64,000 nt of DNA from Pyrobaculum sp. 3827-6 (GTDB taxonomy: Archaea > Thermoproteota > Thermoprotei > Thermoproteales > Thermoproteaceae): positions 682,001 to 746,000 of the forward strand of contig NZ_JAOTQN010000001.1 of assembly GCF_025641885.1 (NCBI RefSeq). The letters run 5' to 3'. The notes beneath the pieces are model-generated. The model did not search any database. It worked only from the letters and a program-made list of their open reading frames with translations, and was not told the origin of the DNA. Position numbers and translations under genes: made by a program. This document shows, piece by piece, positions 16,850 through 25,396 of this stretch; the first letter of the stretch is position 1; each line of letters opens with the position of its first letter.

Positions 16850-17602
16850 GCCGCCGGCCAGCTCGTCGAGTCTTTTTGAAATGTGGCGAAGCGCAGCGGC
16901 GAGGGTCTTCCCGTTGTCGTAGCTCCGCACCAGGTCTTCCAACTCCTGGCGTCTGTAGCTCTTCATGGCCTTTACTGCCTCTACCAGCTTCGGCATGGCT
17001 CTTGTCAAGTTGTCGACTATGGTTATGCTGGCGGCGCGGGCGGTGCGGCTCATTGGGTTTAGATCTATGGCTATGACAGTCTTGCCCATTCTGCGGAGGG
17101 CCTCGGTTCTGTCGCCGTCTTCCAGCGGCACCAGAACCACGTCGGCTTTGTAAATCCCCTCGCAACTTACCCTCCTCCTCTCGCTGAACAGCTCCGGTAT
17201 TGTACAAGAGGCGTCTTCTCCCACTCCCAGCACGCGCCTGGCGCCGTGCCTCTTCAGAACCTCGGCTATCTTCTCCTCCCTCTCCCTGGTGCGGTAGAAG
17301 AGGTTGACCTCGATGAAGGCGGGGACCGCCTCTGCCAGCTCTACGACCTCCCTTGGGGTCAGCGCCGCGACGTTGCCGTTGACGCTGATCACCGGGTGCT
17401 TCGCAAGCAATAAAGCCGCGGCGGCCGCCTTGATGGCCTCCAAGGCGAAGGGCTGCGTCTCCTCTCCTATTAGGTAGTCGAAGCACTCTCCCCTGCCATG
17501 GGCTATCAAACCCTGTGCGGCTACATAACCCTCTCTAAAACCCTCTACTACCCTTTCCCTCTCCAGCAAGCTCCTGTAGCGGGGGTGCGTGGGCGGGATC
17601 AC
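16829..17602 (-). CDS. 4-phosphopantoate--beta-alanine ligase
   Basis: Phosphopantothenate synthetase (PPS, formerly DUF137), the second archaeal-specific enzyme, joins 4-phosphopantoate and beta-alanine with ATP. 257 aa. Recognisable elements are [15 protein letters not shown] at the N terminus, the [11 protein letters not shown] loop, a central [17 protein letters not shown] stretch, and [14 protein letters not shown], all typical of this family. It is convergent with pantoate kinase, with a 21-nt 3' overlap. Confidence 0.92.
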   Translation of the reverse strand: MIPPTHPRYRSLLERERVVEGFREGYVAAQGLIAHGRGECFDYLIGEETQPFALEAIKAAAAALLLAKHPVISVNGNVAALTPREVVELAEAVPAFIEVNLFYRTREREEKIAEVLKRHGARRVLGVGEDASCTIPELFSERRRVSCEGIYKADVVLVPLEDGDRTEALRRMGKTVIAIDLNPMSRTARAASITIVDNLTRAMPKLVEAVKAMKSYRRQELEDLVRSYDNGKTLAAALRHISKRLDELAGGLDPRNA

Positions 17603-17646
17603 ATGTGTGGACTTAACACCTTATATAAACATGGAGCTGGAGGGGT

Positions 17647-18591
17647 ATGCACGTCTCTGAAACACTGGTCGAGACTACGAGGCTGGTGTCTCAGAGACAT
17701 GTCAACCCCCTGTCGACGCTGTACGGCGGCTACATGTTGCAGTGGGTTGCAGATACCGGCACCATCGCCGCGATGAACTTCGCGGAGGGGGACGTGGTGC
17801 TGGGGTTTCTCGACAAGATGCACTTCCTCTCTCCGGTGAGGCTGGGCGACTTGGTTGTTTTCAGGGGGTGGGTGGTGGGGGTCAGGAGGACTAGCATGAG
17901 CGTGCTCGTAGAGGCGTATGTCAAGAGGGGGGATTCCCTCAGCCTAGCCACGGTGGGCAGGATGATATTTGTACATATTGACCAATCGGGTAGGCCCCAC
18001 CCCGTTGGGAGAGTAGTGGAGTGCGACCCCGGCTGGGAGGGGCTTTGTAGATATTTCAACGAGTGGAGGACCTCCGCCGATGCTGTGTTCGCCAAGGAGG
18101 AGCCCTCTGCGGGCGCCGGCTGGCACTCCACCAGCCGGTTCCTAGCCATGCCGGAGGACTCCCTCGACGGCGTGCTTATGTACGGGGGGAGGCTGTTGTT
18201 CAGACTCGATGAGGCGACCTTTGTCGAGGCTTTTAACCACTACCCCACTGTTTACGTAACTGCCAGCGTTAATAGTATTGTGTTTAGGCGGCCTATATAC
18301 GTGGGAGACATAGTGGAGGTTAAGACGGGGGTGACCCACGTGGGCTATACAAGCATAGAGGTGGGTTTTGTGGTAGAGGCGTATGGATTTAGAGGAAGAA
18401 GGAGAGTTGCCGACGGTTACTTCACTTTTGTAAATATGGAGGGGGGCAGGCCCAGCGAGATTAAGGCGCCGCCGAGAGGCGACGAATCCTCCCGGCTTAG
18501 GAAAGAGGAGAATGTAAAAGAGGCGAGGAGGCTCAGGTCGCTGAAGCCCCTTCCGGGGAAGGCGCCTTGGCTCCTACAGCTATTCGCCTAG
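17647..18591 (+). CDS. Double-hotdog acyl-CoA thioesterase
   Basis: 314 aa with two hotdog domains. The first (about residues 5-130) has HVNPLSTLYGGYMLQW, with the active-site region at the start of the hotdog helix and DKMHFLSPVRLGDLV. The second (about 165-275) begins VLMYGGRLLFRLDEA and continues with SIVFRRPIYVGDIVE. Such proteins hydrolyse acyl-CoA thioesters in the cytoplasm. The chain-length preference cannot be read from sequence. It overlaps the convergent GTPase gene by 4 nt at the 3' end. Confidence 0.85.
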   Translation: MHVSETLVETTRLVSQRHVNPLSTLYGGYMLQWVADTGTIAAMNFAEGDVVLGFLDKMHFLSPVRLGDLVVFRGWVVGVRRTSMSVLVEAYVKRGDSLSLATVGRMIFVHIDQSGRPHPVGRVVECDPGWEGLCRYFNEWRTSADAVFAKEEPSAGAGWHSTSRFLAMPEDSLDGVLMYGGRLLFRLDEATFVEAFNHYPTVYVTASVNSIVFRRPIYVGDIVEVKTGVTHVGYTSIEVGFVVEAYGFRGRRRVADGYFTFVNMEGGRPSEIKAPPRGDESSRLRKEENVKEARRLRSLKPLPGKAPWLLQLFA

Positions 18592-19088
18592 AGGTTCTCC
18601 ACTATTTTGTGTAGCAGATCGGGCGGGTCGTCCCTCAACGCGGAGGTGTAGTACAACGCCTTGGCGCCCAGCATCTTAGCCGCGTCGTCGCCTTCCGTGA
18701 CGTACCCCAGCTCCTCGGCTAAGTCCCGCTTGTTGCCTATCAGTATTACGTTGTGCTGTGGATACCGCGAGGCCCACTGATCTATTTCAAACAAAGCCTC
18801 CAGGGTCTGGGGCTCCACTAGGCTGTACATGTAGACTATTAGGTCAATACGTGTGCCAAAGGTCTTTACCGCCTCGTAGTACCTCTGCGCCACCTCAATC
18901 GCGTACTGACCCGGCGTGTCGACAAGATAAAGCTCCCAATCGCCGTAGGGCATCTGGTAGACCCCGGGTCTCCTCGTGACTCTAGGAGTCTTAGCCATAC
19001 CCAACACTCTGTATATATACGTCGTCTTCCCCACGCCGCCAACGCCGAGAAACACAACGGTTTTCACCACTCTCTTCCTAGGAAACAT
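18588..19088 (-). CDS. Ras/MglA-like small GTPase
   Basis: 166 aa from ATG 19088. P-loop GVGGVGKT (residues 15-22), switch-II VDTPGQ and base-recognition NKRD are all intact, so it is a functional-looking GTP-binding protein of the small-GTPase class without membrane segments. I used this ATG, not the longer open frame, because the extra 29 codons overlap the upstream gene in another frame. The ATG overlaps the upstream gene's stop by 11 nt, so the two are co-translated. Similar archaeal and bacterial GTPases (MglA type) set cell polarity or transport, but that role is not shown here. Confidence 0.8.
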   Translation of the reverse strand: MFPRKRVVKTVVFLGVGGVGKTTYIYRVLGMAKTPRVTRRPGVYQMPYGDWELYLVDTPGQYAIEVAQRYYEAVKTFGTRIDLIVYMYSLVEPQTLEALFEIDQWASRYPQHNVILIGNKRDLAEELGYVTEGDDAAKMLGAKALYYTSALRDDPPDLLHKIVENL

Positions 19089-19857
19089 GGGTAATACAGA
19101 TATCACCGTCCTTGTATGTGATATTGCCGCCGCGGCCGCATTCTTCACCCCTCCCAAGCCCCAGAGCCTCTGCAATTAAGTCGGCGAAAATCCCCAACGC
19201 ACCTGTGAAATTAACTCTGTAAATCTTATCTGCTATTTCGCGCGCCTTTCTCGTATCGATAGATCTGTGGCAAACGACGGCGAAGGAAAATCTCCCGTAC
19301 TTGTCAACAGGTAGATCCTCCAGATGCCCCACCTCGAAACTTATAAAAACAGATGGGGCCAGAGACTCCCCAACCCGCTCAAGCTCCAGGGGGAGGATCG
19401 ACACCCTCTCCTCCTCAAGGACAAGAGCCTCCCAGTGCTCGTCTAGTATGACCAAGTCGGCCCCTGTAGCCGCCGATATTTCAGTAGAGAATCCGCAGGG
19501 TAGCCACCCGGCGACCAGCGCCAGCGATCCCCTGCCGAATTTATCTGCCACCCTCACTCTGTAAGGCTGGAAAACGGCGGTGGCGGCGAAGACGGCTTCG
19601 TAATTTGGCTTGGCAGACTCGCCTATCAGGTAGGGGATGATTATATCATCGAATACGGAGCCCAAGAGGCGGCTTGAAGCAGGGGGAGGGATCTTGTTAG
19701 TTCTCTTGTATCTATCGCCCCTCTTTGCGAAATAGCCCATCTCTGCCAGTAAGTGGAATAACCTGCCCAGCGTGTCGTCTGCCTTTACCTCGCTCTGTTT
19801 TAGTAACATGCGAATAAAACGGCTACCGGCGATGCCCGCATCTAACGCTGTAGACAC
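19078..19857 (-). CDS. Unknown protein coupled to the small GTPase
   Basis: 259 aa, no recognised family. The N-terminal 75 residues look like a helical winged-helix region (TLGRLFHLLAEMGYFAKRGD). The remainder has the alternating pattern of an alpha/beta domain (DLVILDEHWEALVL; FSFAVVCHRSID), possibly a degenerate methyltransferase-like or Rossmann fold. The last codons overlap the GTPase start. A TATA-like ttaatata (about 19879-19886 region, minus strand) is about 25 nt before the ATG. It may be the regulator or effector of the GTPase; that is inference from the overlap. Confidence 0.65.
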   Translation of the reverse strand: MSTALDAGIAGSRFIRMLLKQSEVKADDTLGRLFHLLAEMGYFAKRGDRYKRTNKIPPPASSRLLGSVFDDIIIPYLIGESAKPNYEAVFAATAVFQPYRVRVADKFGRGSLALVAGWLPCGFSTEISAATGADLVILDEHWEALVLEEERVSILPLELERVGESLAPSVFISFEVGHLEDLPVDKYGRFSFAVVCHRSIDTRKAREIADKIYRVNFTGALGIFADLIAEALGLGRGEECGRGGNITYKDGDICITHVS

Positions 19858-19961
19858 AGAAGTTAATGTAAACCGTTTTTTAATATATGATTTAAAATCC
19901 CGGAGTTAAATAGAGGCGCGCTGTCTAAACCGTGCATATTTTAAGCCGCCGCGGCGGCGTG

Positions 19962-21698
19962 ATGAGCCTTAGGCTTGGAGAGCAGAGTGTGTCAGTTGTA
20001 GAGACTCCGCTGATGCGCGAGTTGAAGAAGCGGGTGGAAAGCGGCGTCTCGGTGCTGGTAACCGGCCCGCACGGCGTGGGAAAGTCCGTGCTTGTCTACT
20101 TGACGGCGTATTTAGCTTTGGAGGGAGGCGCCGTAGTGATAGACCTAGCCTCGGACACCTCTACATTCGCCGAGTATGTAAGACTTGCTAAAAAGGCGAA
20201 GACCGCGCTCGCCGTTTTCGACGCGGTGCCGCCTCAGTTCTACGCAGAGCCTGAGGTGTGGTCCGAGCAAGCGGCTCTTTGGAGAGACAGCTGTAGCAAG
20301 ATTACGAATAGGGCTGACTACGTGAGGAGAATCGGCTACCCCGTAATTCTCGTACTGCCCACAGACCTGACGGTTAGGTGTAGAAAAGAGCTGGCCCAAT
20401 ACGAGAAAATCGTAGTAAGACCTGAGGTCGAGACCGCCCAGGAGATTTTCTTAAAAAACAGCGAGGTCTTCTGCGGCGAGGACTACGCAAAGGAGGTCGC
20501 CAGGCTGGCGGCGAAGTGGGGCGAGGGCACGTACTACATGGCATACCACGCAGCCAGGTCCCTACGATACTGCGACGAAGACCCAGTGTCGCTGGTAGAG
20601 GGGGCCAAGGCTACATACGTGGAGAGGCTCTCTACACTAGCCCAGGCTATCTACGCCCCCACCTGCAGAAAAGCCAGAGCATTTGTGCACACACTTAATA
20701 GCAAAAACCTACCCCCCGTCCTAGCCAGCCAGGCGGTTCACCACGACTTGGTAGAGGCGAAGGTAAGGACTTTGGAAAGACTAATGGCCTTAATCGATAA
20801 GGTATCGGGCCCCCATAGAGAGTACGTGAAGATCCTCGCCTTACAAGCCTCAGAGGATTTAAAACGGATCATGCGCCCGCGCTGGTACGTCAAGGCGTTG
20901 CTGAGGAAGGCGGATCCCCTATACGGCGAGGCTTTGGGAAAGGCGGCGGACGAAGCTGTAAAAAAGTGTGGATTAAGGCTGGGGGAGATTAGACTAAGGA
21001 CTTTAGTCAAGGCGTATGTAATAGCCTACGAGGCCAGCGACGACCTCGCCAAGGCCATAGCCGCAGTCGCCACTGGGGGGAACCCATGTGTAGGGAAGAT
21101 GAAGGCTTTGTGCCGCCGCGGGGCGCTACAAGAGGAGGTGCTAGATGCTATTTTAAACCCCCAGCGGCTCAGCATAGAGCTACCGCCCTCCGCGGCGGAG
21201 GGCCTAGAGCGCTACGCGGGGCTGAGGGCGGAGGACGTGGGGGAGCGGGGGTGGATAGAGGTGTTAAATATTTTATACGAGTCTTCGGAGCGGGGGAGGG
21301 TAGACTTGAGGCCATTTAGAGACTACGTCGATATGGCCCTCCGCCTTGGCGGCTCAATTACAAAAAAGCTGGCCCTCGCCACTGTGCAGAACGCCAGCGT
21401 CGTGCCGGGGGACTTGCTGGCCCAGGCTCTCGTAACCGCCATTGAGATTGGCGAAAGTTACGAATACCTACTGGATAGGTACGTAGAGGTGGTGGGGGAC
21501 GCCTCGCTGATCTACGAGAGGTGCGGCGCCGGGTGCGGAGAGGTGGTTGTCACGGCCGCGGTGGCCTCAGCGGCTAAAGCCGCTGGCGAGGCTCCGTGCC
21601 GCGCCATAAGGCAACTGGAAATCGCCCTGGCGGGCGCCGGCTACGGCGATGTGGTCGAGAAATACAGCCCGCACAAGGCATGTCTCCAACCTATTTAA
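19962..21698 (+). CDS. P-loop ATPase of unknown role
   Basis: 578 aa from ATG 19962 (TATA-like atatttta at 19936-19943, about 22-26 nt before it). Walker A GPHGVGKS is at residues 35-42. A possible Walker B is KTALAVFDAV near 87-96. The rest is largely helical, with many Cys residues in the second half. The AAA+-like N terminus resembles STAND/ORC-type ATPases, but no clear sensor motifs are seen. It is followed by a series of small genes in the same direction, each with its own TATA box, so it belongs to a functional block but not to one strict operon. Confidence 0.65.
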   Translation: MSLRLGEQSVSVVETPLMRELKKRVESGVSVLVTGPHGVGKSVLVYLTAYLALEGGAVVIDLASDTSTFAEYVRLAKKAKTALAVFDAVPPQFYAEPEVWSEQAALWRDSCSKITNRADYVRRIGYPVILVLPTDLTVRCRKELAQYEKIVVRPEVETAQEIFLKNSEVFCGEDYAKEVARLAAKWGEGTYYMAYHAARSLRYCDEDPVSLVEGAKATYVERLSTLAQAIYAPTCRKARAFVHTLNSKNLPPVLASQAVHHDLVEAKVRTLERLMALIDKVSGPHREYVKILALQASEDLKRIMRPRWYVKALLRKADPLYGEALGKAADEAVKKCGLRLGEIRLRTLVKAYVIAYEASDDLAKAIAAVATGGNPCVGKMKALCRRGALQEEVLDAILNPQRLSIELPPSAAEGLERYAGLRAEDVGERGWIEVLNILYESSERGRVDLRPFRDYVDMALRLGGSITKKLALATVQNASVVPGDLLAQALVTAIEIGESYEYLLDRYVEVVGDASLIYERCGAGCGEVVVTAAVASAAKAAGEAPCRAIRQLEIALAGAGYGDVVEKYSPHKACLQPI

Positions 21699-21718
21699 AC
21701 AAACTGTAACATGCCTAC

Positions 21719-22180
21719 GTGGAGAGATATATTAGAAAGTACGGCGACGCAGTCTTTATTGAAGAATTAGTAAAACTCTCAGAGCTACACACATCGTCAA
21801 GACAGGAGTTTAACACAACTGTTTACGAGGCGTTAAGCAAAATAGTGGAGTCAGCCGAGAACTACATAAAAAACGAAGGCGAGAGGCTTCTCAACGTAGT
21901 GGAGAGGCTGGGGGGGAGGGTCCCCGAGATGGAGCATTTAGGCCTGAACGAGATCAGGGAGAGGCTGTTAACCATCTTACGAGAGTCAGAAATCATTATC
22001 GAAAAACTCAGAGCCAGGCTGTTGGACATAAAGGAGGGGCGAGACACCTATCTCACCCTGGACGAGGTATTCGACGCAGTTCGAGAGTTGAATAATCTGT
22101 GGGACACAGCGGCGAAGCTAGTAAAGTTTTACAGACAACTTTATTCAGACTTGTCGCCGTTGTTTCTTATTACCGCGTGA
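21719..22180 (+). CDS. Helical coiled-coil protein, unknown
   Basis: 153 aa, GTG start. It is almost entirely charged helix with heptad-like repeats (ESAENYIKNEGERLLNVVER; IIIEKLRARLLDIKEG). A TATA-like ctatttaaac (21691-21700) is about 24 nt upstream. An ATG eight bases before the GTG opens a different, 19-codon frame and is not used. It probably is a structural or scaffold protein of the neighbouring ATPase cluster; function unknown. Confidence 0.6.
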   Translation: MERYIRKYGDAVFIEELVKLSELHTSSRQEFNTTVYEALSKIVESAENYIKNEGERLLNVVERLGGRVPEMEHLGLNEIRERLLTILRESEIIIEKLRARLLDIKEGRDTYLTLDEVFDAVRELNNLWDTAAKLVKFYRQLYSDLSPLFLITA

Positions 22181-22219
22181 TCTACACAATGTTTAAAAAC
22201 TAAGTCAAAACACTAAGGC

Positions 22220-22651
22220 ATGGAGAAGTTTAGGACTATAGTGGGTGAGAAAAAGGAGGAGCCTAGACAGGAAGTTGCCCAAGCTGTCCAGGAGCCAAGG
22301 CCGAAGCCAGAGACAACTGCCATCCAGGAAATCGCGGCGGTGGCCAGGGAGAGTACAGATGTGGGACAGTTCATGCGCTACGTGGCATCGACAATAGCAA
22401 AGCTTCCGCCAGAGGAGAGGACCTTCGTGAGGTTCCTAATCGCGCCTAAGGCGACGCCTCTGGTGATAAACGACAGGATGATAGACGTGATTTTTAAAAA
22501 CATAGACCTGCTGGAGGAGCCGCACATAGAGGCTCTAAGCAAGTCCATGTCGCCGGAGGACTTGGTGAAGCTGGCGGATAGGTTTAATAATAAGCTGGCC
22601 GCGCTAGTTGCAATATTCGCGGAGAAGTGCCGCCCGGCTCCACAACCGTGA
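22220..22651 (+). CDS. Small acidic/helical protein, unknown
   Basis: 143 aa. The N-terminal third is a Glu/Pro/Lys-rich, probably disordered tail (to about residue 40). The rest is a compact helical domain (TIAKLPPEERTFVRFLIA; MSPEDLVKLADRFNNKLAAL). A TATA-like gtttaaaaac (22191-22200) lies about 24 nt before the ATG. The ParA-like gene starts 4 nt after its stop, so the two are probably co-transcribed. No family was recognised. Confidence 0.6.
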   Translation: MEKFRTIVGEKKEEPRQEVAQAVQEPRPKPETTAIQEIAAVARESTDVGQFMRYVASTIAKLPPEERTFVRFLIAPKATPLVINDRMIDVIFKNIDLLEEPHIEALSKSMSPEDLVKLADRFNNKLAALVAIFAEKCRPAPQP

Positions 22652-22654
22652 TAA

Positions 22655-23319
22655 ATGATAAAGACTGGGACAGTCGCCTTTACCAGCTGTAAAGGAGGCG
22701 CCGGAAAGACCACTCTCTCTGTCAACGTATCGGCCGCTCTTCCATTAAACGTACTACTTATCGACCTCGGAGGGGGGCTTCGAGGTTCTTCCCCGCCCCG
22801 CCGATTGACATAGAGAGTGTTAATCCAAATATAGAGGCTTATAGAGATACAAGAGCTAAGAATATCTACGTAATTCCAATTGCAATAGACCCAGCCACCG
22901 TGTGGAGAGTAGAGAACTGGGAACGCGTATTTCAAGACTTAAGCGAGGCAGTTAGGAAAAATATCATGAAGAACTCGATAGACGTCGTCGTGCTTGATAT
23001 GTACCAGCTGTCGCGCATAACGCCAATCGAGGTTTTCGGACTTGATAAATCCGACATAGTTGTCTTAGTTGTGGAGGGGTATGAAGACTGCACAAAGCCC
23101 GTGGCACTACTAAAAAAGTTTTTTGACGCAAAGCTCATAACCGTGTTAAATAAACACGAGCGGGGAATCGAGTACCCCGGAGCCGTCGTGAAGATACCCT
23201 TCTCCGCAACTCTAGACTACTACAATAGGAGGGGCCAGTTCTATACCAAACCTGTGACTAAACTCGCCGAATTCATACTACAGGAACTAAAGAAAATACC
23301 AAGCTCTAAGTGGTTTTGA
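22655..23319 (+). CDS. ParA/MinD-like ATPase broken by a frameshift
   Basis: ATG 22655 opens a frame with the deviant Walker A KGGAGKTT (residues 13-20) and then VLLIDLGG, but it ends at TAG 22811. The rest of a normal ParA/MinD protein (VVVLDMYQL, then VVLVVEGYEDCTKPVALLKK and ITVLNKHE) is open in another frame to 23319, with protein-like sequence (FFPAPPIDIESVNPNIEAY) right after the break. The shift is at a run of six Gs (22772-22777). Adding one G, or a -1 ribosomal shift, joins the halves into about 221 aa. It could be a recent mutation, a sequencing error or programmed frameshifting. Confidence 0.75.
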
Positions 23320-23367
23320 TTTTGTATAACTACCGGAGGGTTTATATAACAGACACATTTAGTACGT

Positions 23368-23709
23368 GTGGATATTAAACAGCTGGTAGCTACCGTCGCC
23401 TCCGTCGCCACAAACACAGACCTCAACACGATATACGCCCTAGTCATGTTAGCCGTCGAAGAGCTAAAGCTTAAATTAGATGTGTCAATTACATTAGTAG
23501 AGGAGGCTCTGCGTCAGCTCGTTGAAGAGGGATACTTAATAGAATACGAAGAGGCCACACTAGATCTCTCCAAAAGAACCAGGAAGTACATAGCAACTGA
23601 AAAATTGTCCCAAGTAGCAGGCAAGCCACCACCTAAAACAGCCCAGGTGGCAAAAATGAGATATGTAACACCCACATTCTATTATCTTCTAAATTATGCA
23701 AAGAAGTAG
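23368..23709 (+). CDS. Small winged-helix-like protein
   Basis: 113 aa, GTG start. A TATA-like gtttatata (about 23340-23348) is about 24 nt upstream. The region SITLVEEALRQLVEEGYLIE resembles the recognition-helix and wing part of a winged-helix domain. The C-terminal tail is basic. It follows the ParA-like gene, so a DNA-binding partner role (as ParB-like proteins have for ParA) is possible, but is inference only. Confidence 0.55.
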   Translation: MDIKQLVATVASVATNTDLNTIYALVMLAVEELKLKLDVSITLVEEALRQLVEEGYLIEYEEATLDLSKRTRKYIATEKLSQVAGKPPPKTAQVAKMRYVTPTFYYLLNYAKK

Positions 23710-23747
23710 ACACCACAAAAAATAAATTAGAACACAATACCTAGTAT

Positions 23748-24419
23748 GTGAACTTCACTATACTCCTATTTCTAGTTCCACTTTCTATATGGGTATTCAC
23801 AATACCTGTGCCCCCCAACGCAACAGTTACTATATACTCGTCGCTACCTCCCCTCTGCAACTCAACCCCAACTACCCCAGTGCAAGATCCAGCCACAGTG
23901 GACATAGTATGCGTTAACCCATATCTACACGGTGTACGTATAGCTGGGTGGATAAATCTTGAGCCGGCACCTCCAACACCACCGACCCCGATACAAACCC
24001 CCGAGGTGCCTGCGGTGGCGATAGCAACCGGCGTGGCGGCTGTAGCCGGTCTAAGCCACCTAGTGAGCAACAGGAGAGAGCTACTACTAGTGCCCATCGC
24101 ACCCATCATTTCGAGAATAAAAACAGCCTCAGCAGACGACCCAGTAAGGAAAGAAATTCTACGTGTAGTTGAGCAGATGGGCGCGGTAACACTTTCACAA
24201 ATAGTGAAACTTACTAAGAAGAGCTGGGGAGCCGTGCAGTGGCACGTCTACGTACTAGAAAGAGAAGGAAGGCTAAAGAGCGTCAAGATAGGACCATTTA
24301 CCTACTACTTCACAAATCCGAGAACAGCCGCCGAGATAATACTCTCCTCTGTGGACCCTGGAAGCTTAAGCCTCGAAGACAGAGAGAAACTAGACATAAT
24401 GGTCAGCGCCGTATCATAA
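23748..24419 (+). CDS. Membrane-anchored winged-helix protein
   Basis: 223 aa, GTG start with TATA-like aataaatta (about 23720-23728) upstream. The order seen is: a hydrophobic signal segment (residues 2-20), a Pro/Thr-rich outside region with four Cys, a membrane segment (VPAVAIATGVAAVAGL, about residues 86-102), a short linker, and a C-terminal winged helix (GAVTLSQIVKLTKKSWGAVQ plus a basic wing). This layout fits a one-component sensor with an outside domain and an inside DNA-binding domain. Ligand and target are unknown. Confidence 0.65.
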   Translation: MNFTILLFLVPLSIWVFTIPVPPNATVTIYSSLPPLCNSTPTTPVQDPATVDIVCVNPYLHGVRIAGWINLEPAPPTPPTPIQTPEVPAVAIATGVAAVAGLSHLVSNRRELLLVPIAPIISRIKTASADDPVRKEILRVVEQMGAVTLSQIVKLTKKSWGAVQWHVYVLEREGRLKSVKIGPFTYYFTNPRTAAEIILSSVDPGSLSLEDREKLDIMVSAVS

Positions 24420-24460
24420 CCAGTCCCACGCCGACGGTTGCAGTAACTCGGTGCGCTGTG

Positions 24461-24649
24461 TTAGCCAGGGCGGGGGGCGATTAGGTCGAGATAAACCCAG
24501 CGCTGACGGCGCAATCCGGGATTAAGCAACATTGCTTCAGGCACGTTCACGTCGACCACACCGCCATAAACTTCGACATCTCTAACAGCAACAAAAGAGA
24601 AACGTGGCACTAAGGGCGAGCAGGTGAGAACACAAAAGAAGACAAGCAA
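24461..24649 (-). CDS. Possible short exported peptide or remnant
   Basis: 62 codons on the minus strand. The start is hydrophobic (LVFFCVLTCSPLV) like a signal peptide, followed by DVEVYGGVVDVNVPEAMLL, a beta-rich pattern seen in archaeal surface proteins. No promoter at the usual spacing was seen and no family was recognised. It may be a remnant of a larger secreted protein. Apart from this, the gap 24420-24736 holds only the tRNA-Cys promoter (gcttaaaaatatta, about 24706-24719). Confidence 0.25.
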   Translation of the reverse strand: MLVFFCVLTCSPLVPRFSFVAVRDVEVYGGVVDVNVPEAMLLNPGLRRQRWVYLDLIAPRPG

Positions 24650-24736
24650 AACGACTAGATCCCATCCCCCTCTGTCGTAAGCGCCCCTTAGTGAACAGGC
24701 AGGTAAGCTTAAAAATATTACACAGAATTGGAAATA

Positions 24737-24874
24737 GCCCCGGTAGCTCAGTTCGGTAAAGAGGAAATCTCCGGAGGAGCGGCGGGCTGCAGACCCGTAG
24801 GCTAGCAGTAGGCGGACGTCCCGTCAAGCCCCCGCGAGGGGGCTTGGGGCAAGGTTCAAATCCCGGCCGGGGCT
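24737..24874 (+). tRNA. tRNA-Cys(GCA) with three introns
   Basis: 138-nt gene. Exons give GCCCCGG/CCGGGGC acceptor, GCTC/GAGC D stem, GCGGG-ctgcaga-CCCGT anticodon arm (anticodon GCA, 24889-24891 minus 100, i.e. 24789-24791) and CCGGG-ttcaaat-CCCGG T arm. Three insertions must be removed: 18 nt at the D-loop end (24759-24776), 17 nt in the variable loop (24801-24817) and 29 nt inside the 5' T-stem strand (24824-24852). The product is then exactly 74 nt with all stems paired. No intron is at the canonical 37/38 site. Boundaries may shift by a base or two because of repeated bases at the junctions. Confidence 0.92.
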
Positions 24875-24936
24875 CCACGTCCTCATAGAACCTCTCCTTG
24901 TCTGTAACCTGTTGGTGTAACGTGAACCAGCTTCGT

Positions 24937-25218
24937 CTATGGCTTTTCGTTTTTTAGTTGCTGTATTAACCGCTCTACGTATGCTATGGCGTCTAGGGAA
25001 TTTTTCAGCTCTATCTCGTCTTCTTTTACTTTGCCGGAGCTTTTAACGAGGTAGGCTAGGCGTCTCGTCTTTGGGAACCACAAGAGATAGATCTCGTATC
25101 TGCCCACACGTCCGTTTATCCACTCCAGGTAGCCGTTGGCCTCGCCTGCGTTGTCTACTGAGTCTAGCATCTTGGCTACCTCGGTGTGGAAGGATCCGAT
25201 GAAGTGGAGGAGGTTCAC
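24937..25218 (-). CDS. Small conserved-looking protein, unknown
   Basis: 93 aa, GTG start. The sequence is a compact mix: an N-terminal amphipathic helix (LLHFIGSFHTEVAKMLDSV), two beta-like strands (RYEIYLLWFPKTRRLAYLV) and a C-terminal helix (IAYVERLIQQLKN). No motif or family was recognised. It lies alone between tRNA-Cys and the PPDK gene, whose 3' end is about 180 bp away. It is probably a real gene because of its protein-like composition. Confidence 0.5.
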   Translation of the reverse strand: MNLLHFIGSFHTEVAKMLDSVDNAGEANGYLEWINGRVGRYEIYLLWFPKTRRLAYLVKSSGKVKEDEIELKNSLDAIAYVERLIQQLKNEKP

Positions 25219-25396
25219 GGGGATTCTGAAAAAATTACTTTATTTTTGTACACCTCTCGCTTCTCACTTCGGTTTTCTGGCTTTTTTCCGTGGGGGCGCC
25301 GAATCTGCAGACGTCTATATACGGCGCTAGTATCAGACACATGCTGGTTATGAAATTCTTTAGCCTAGTCCACATGTATGTACAGTGTGTATTATT

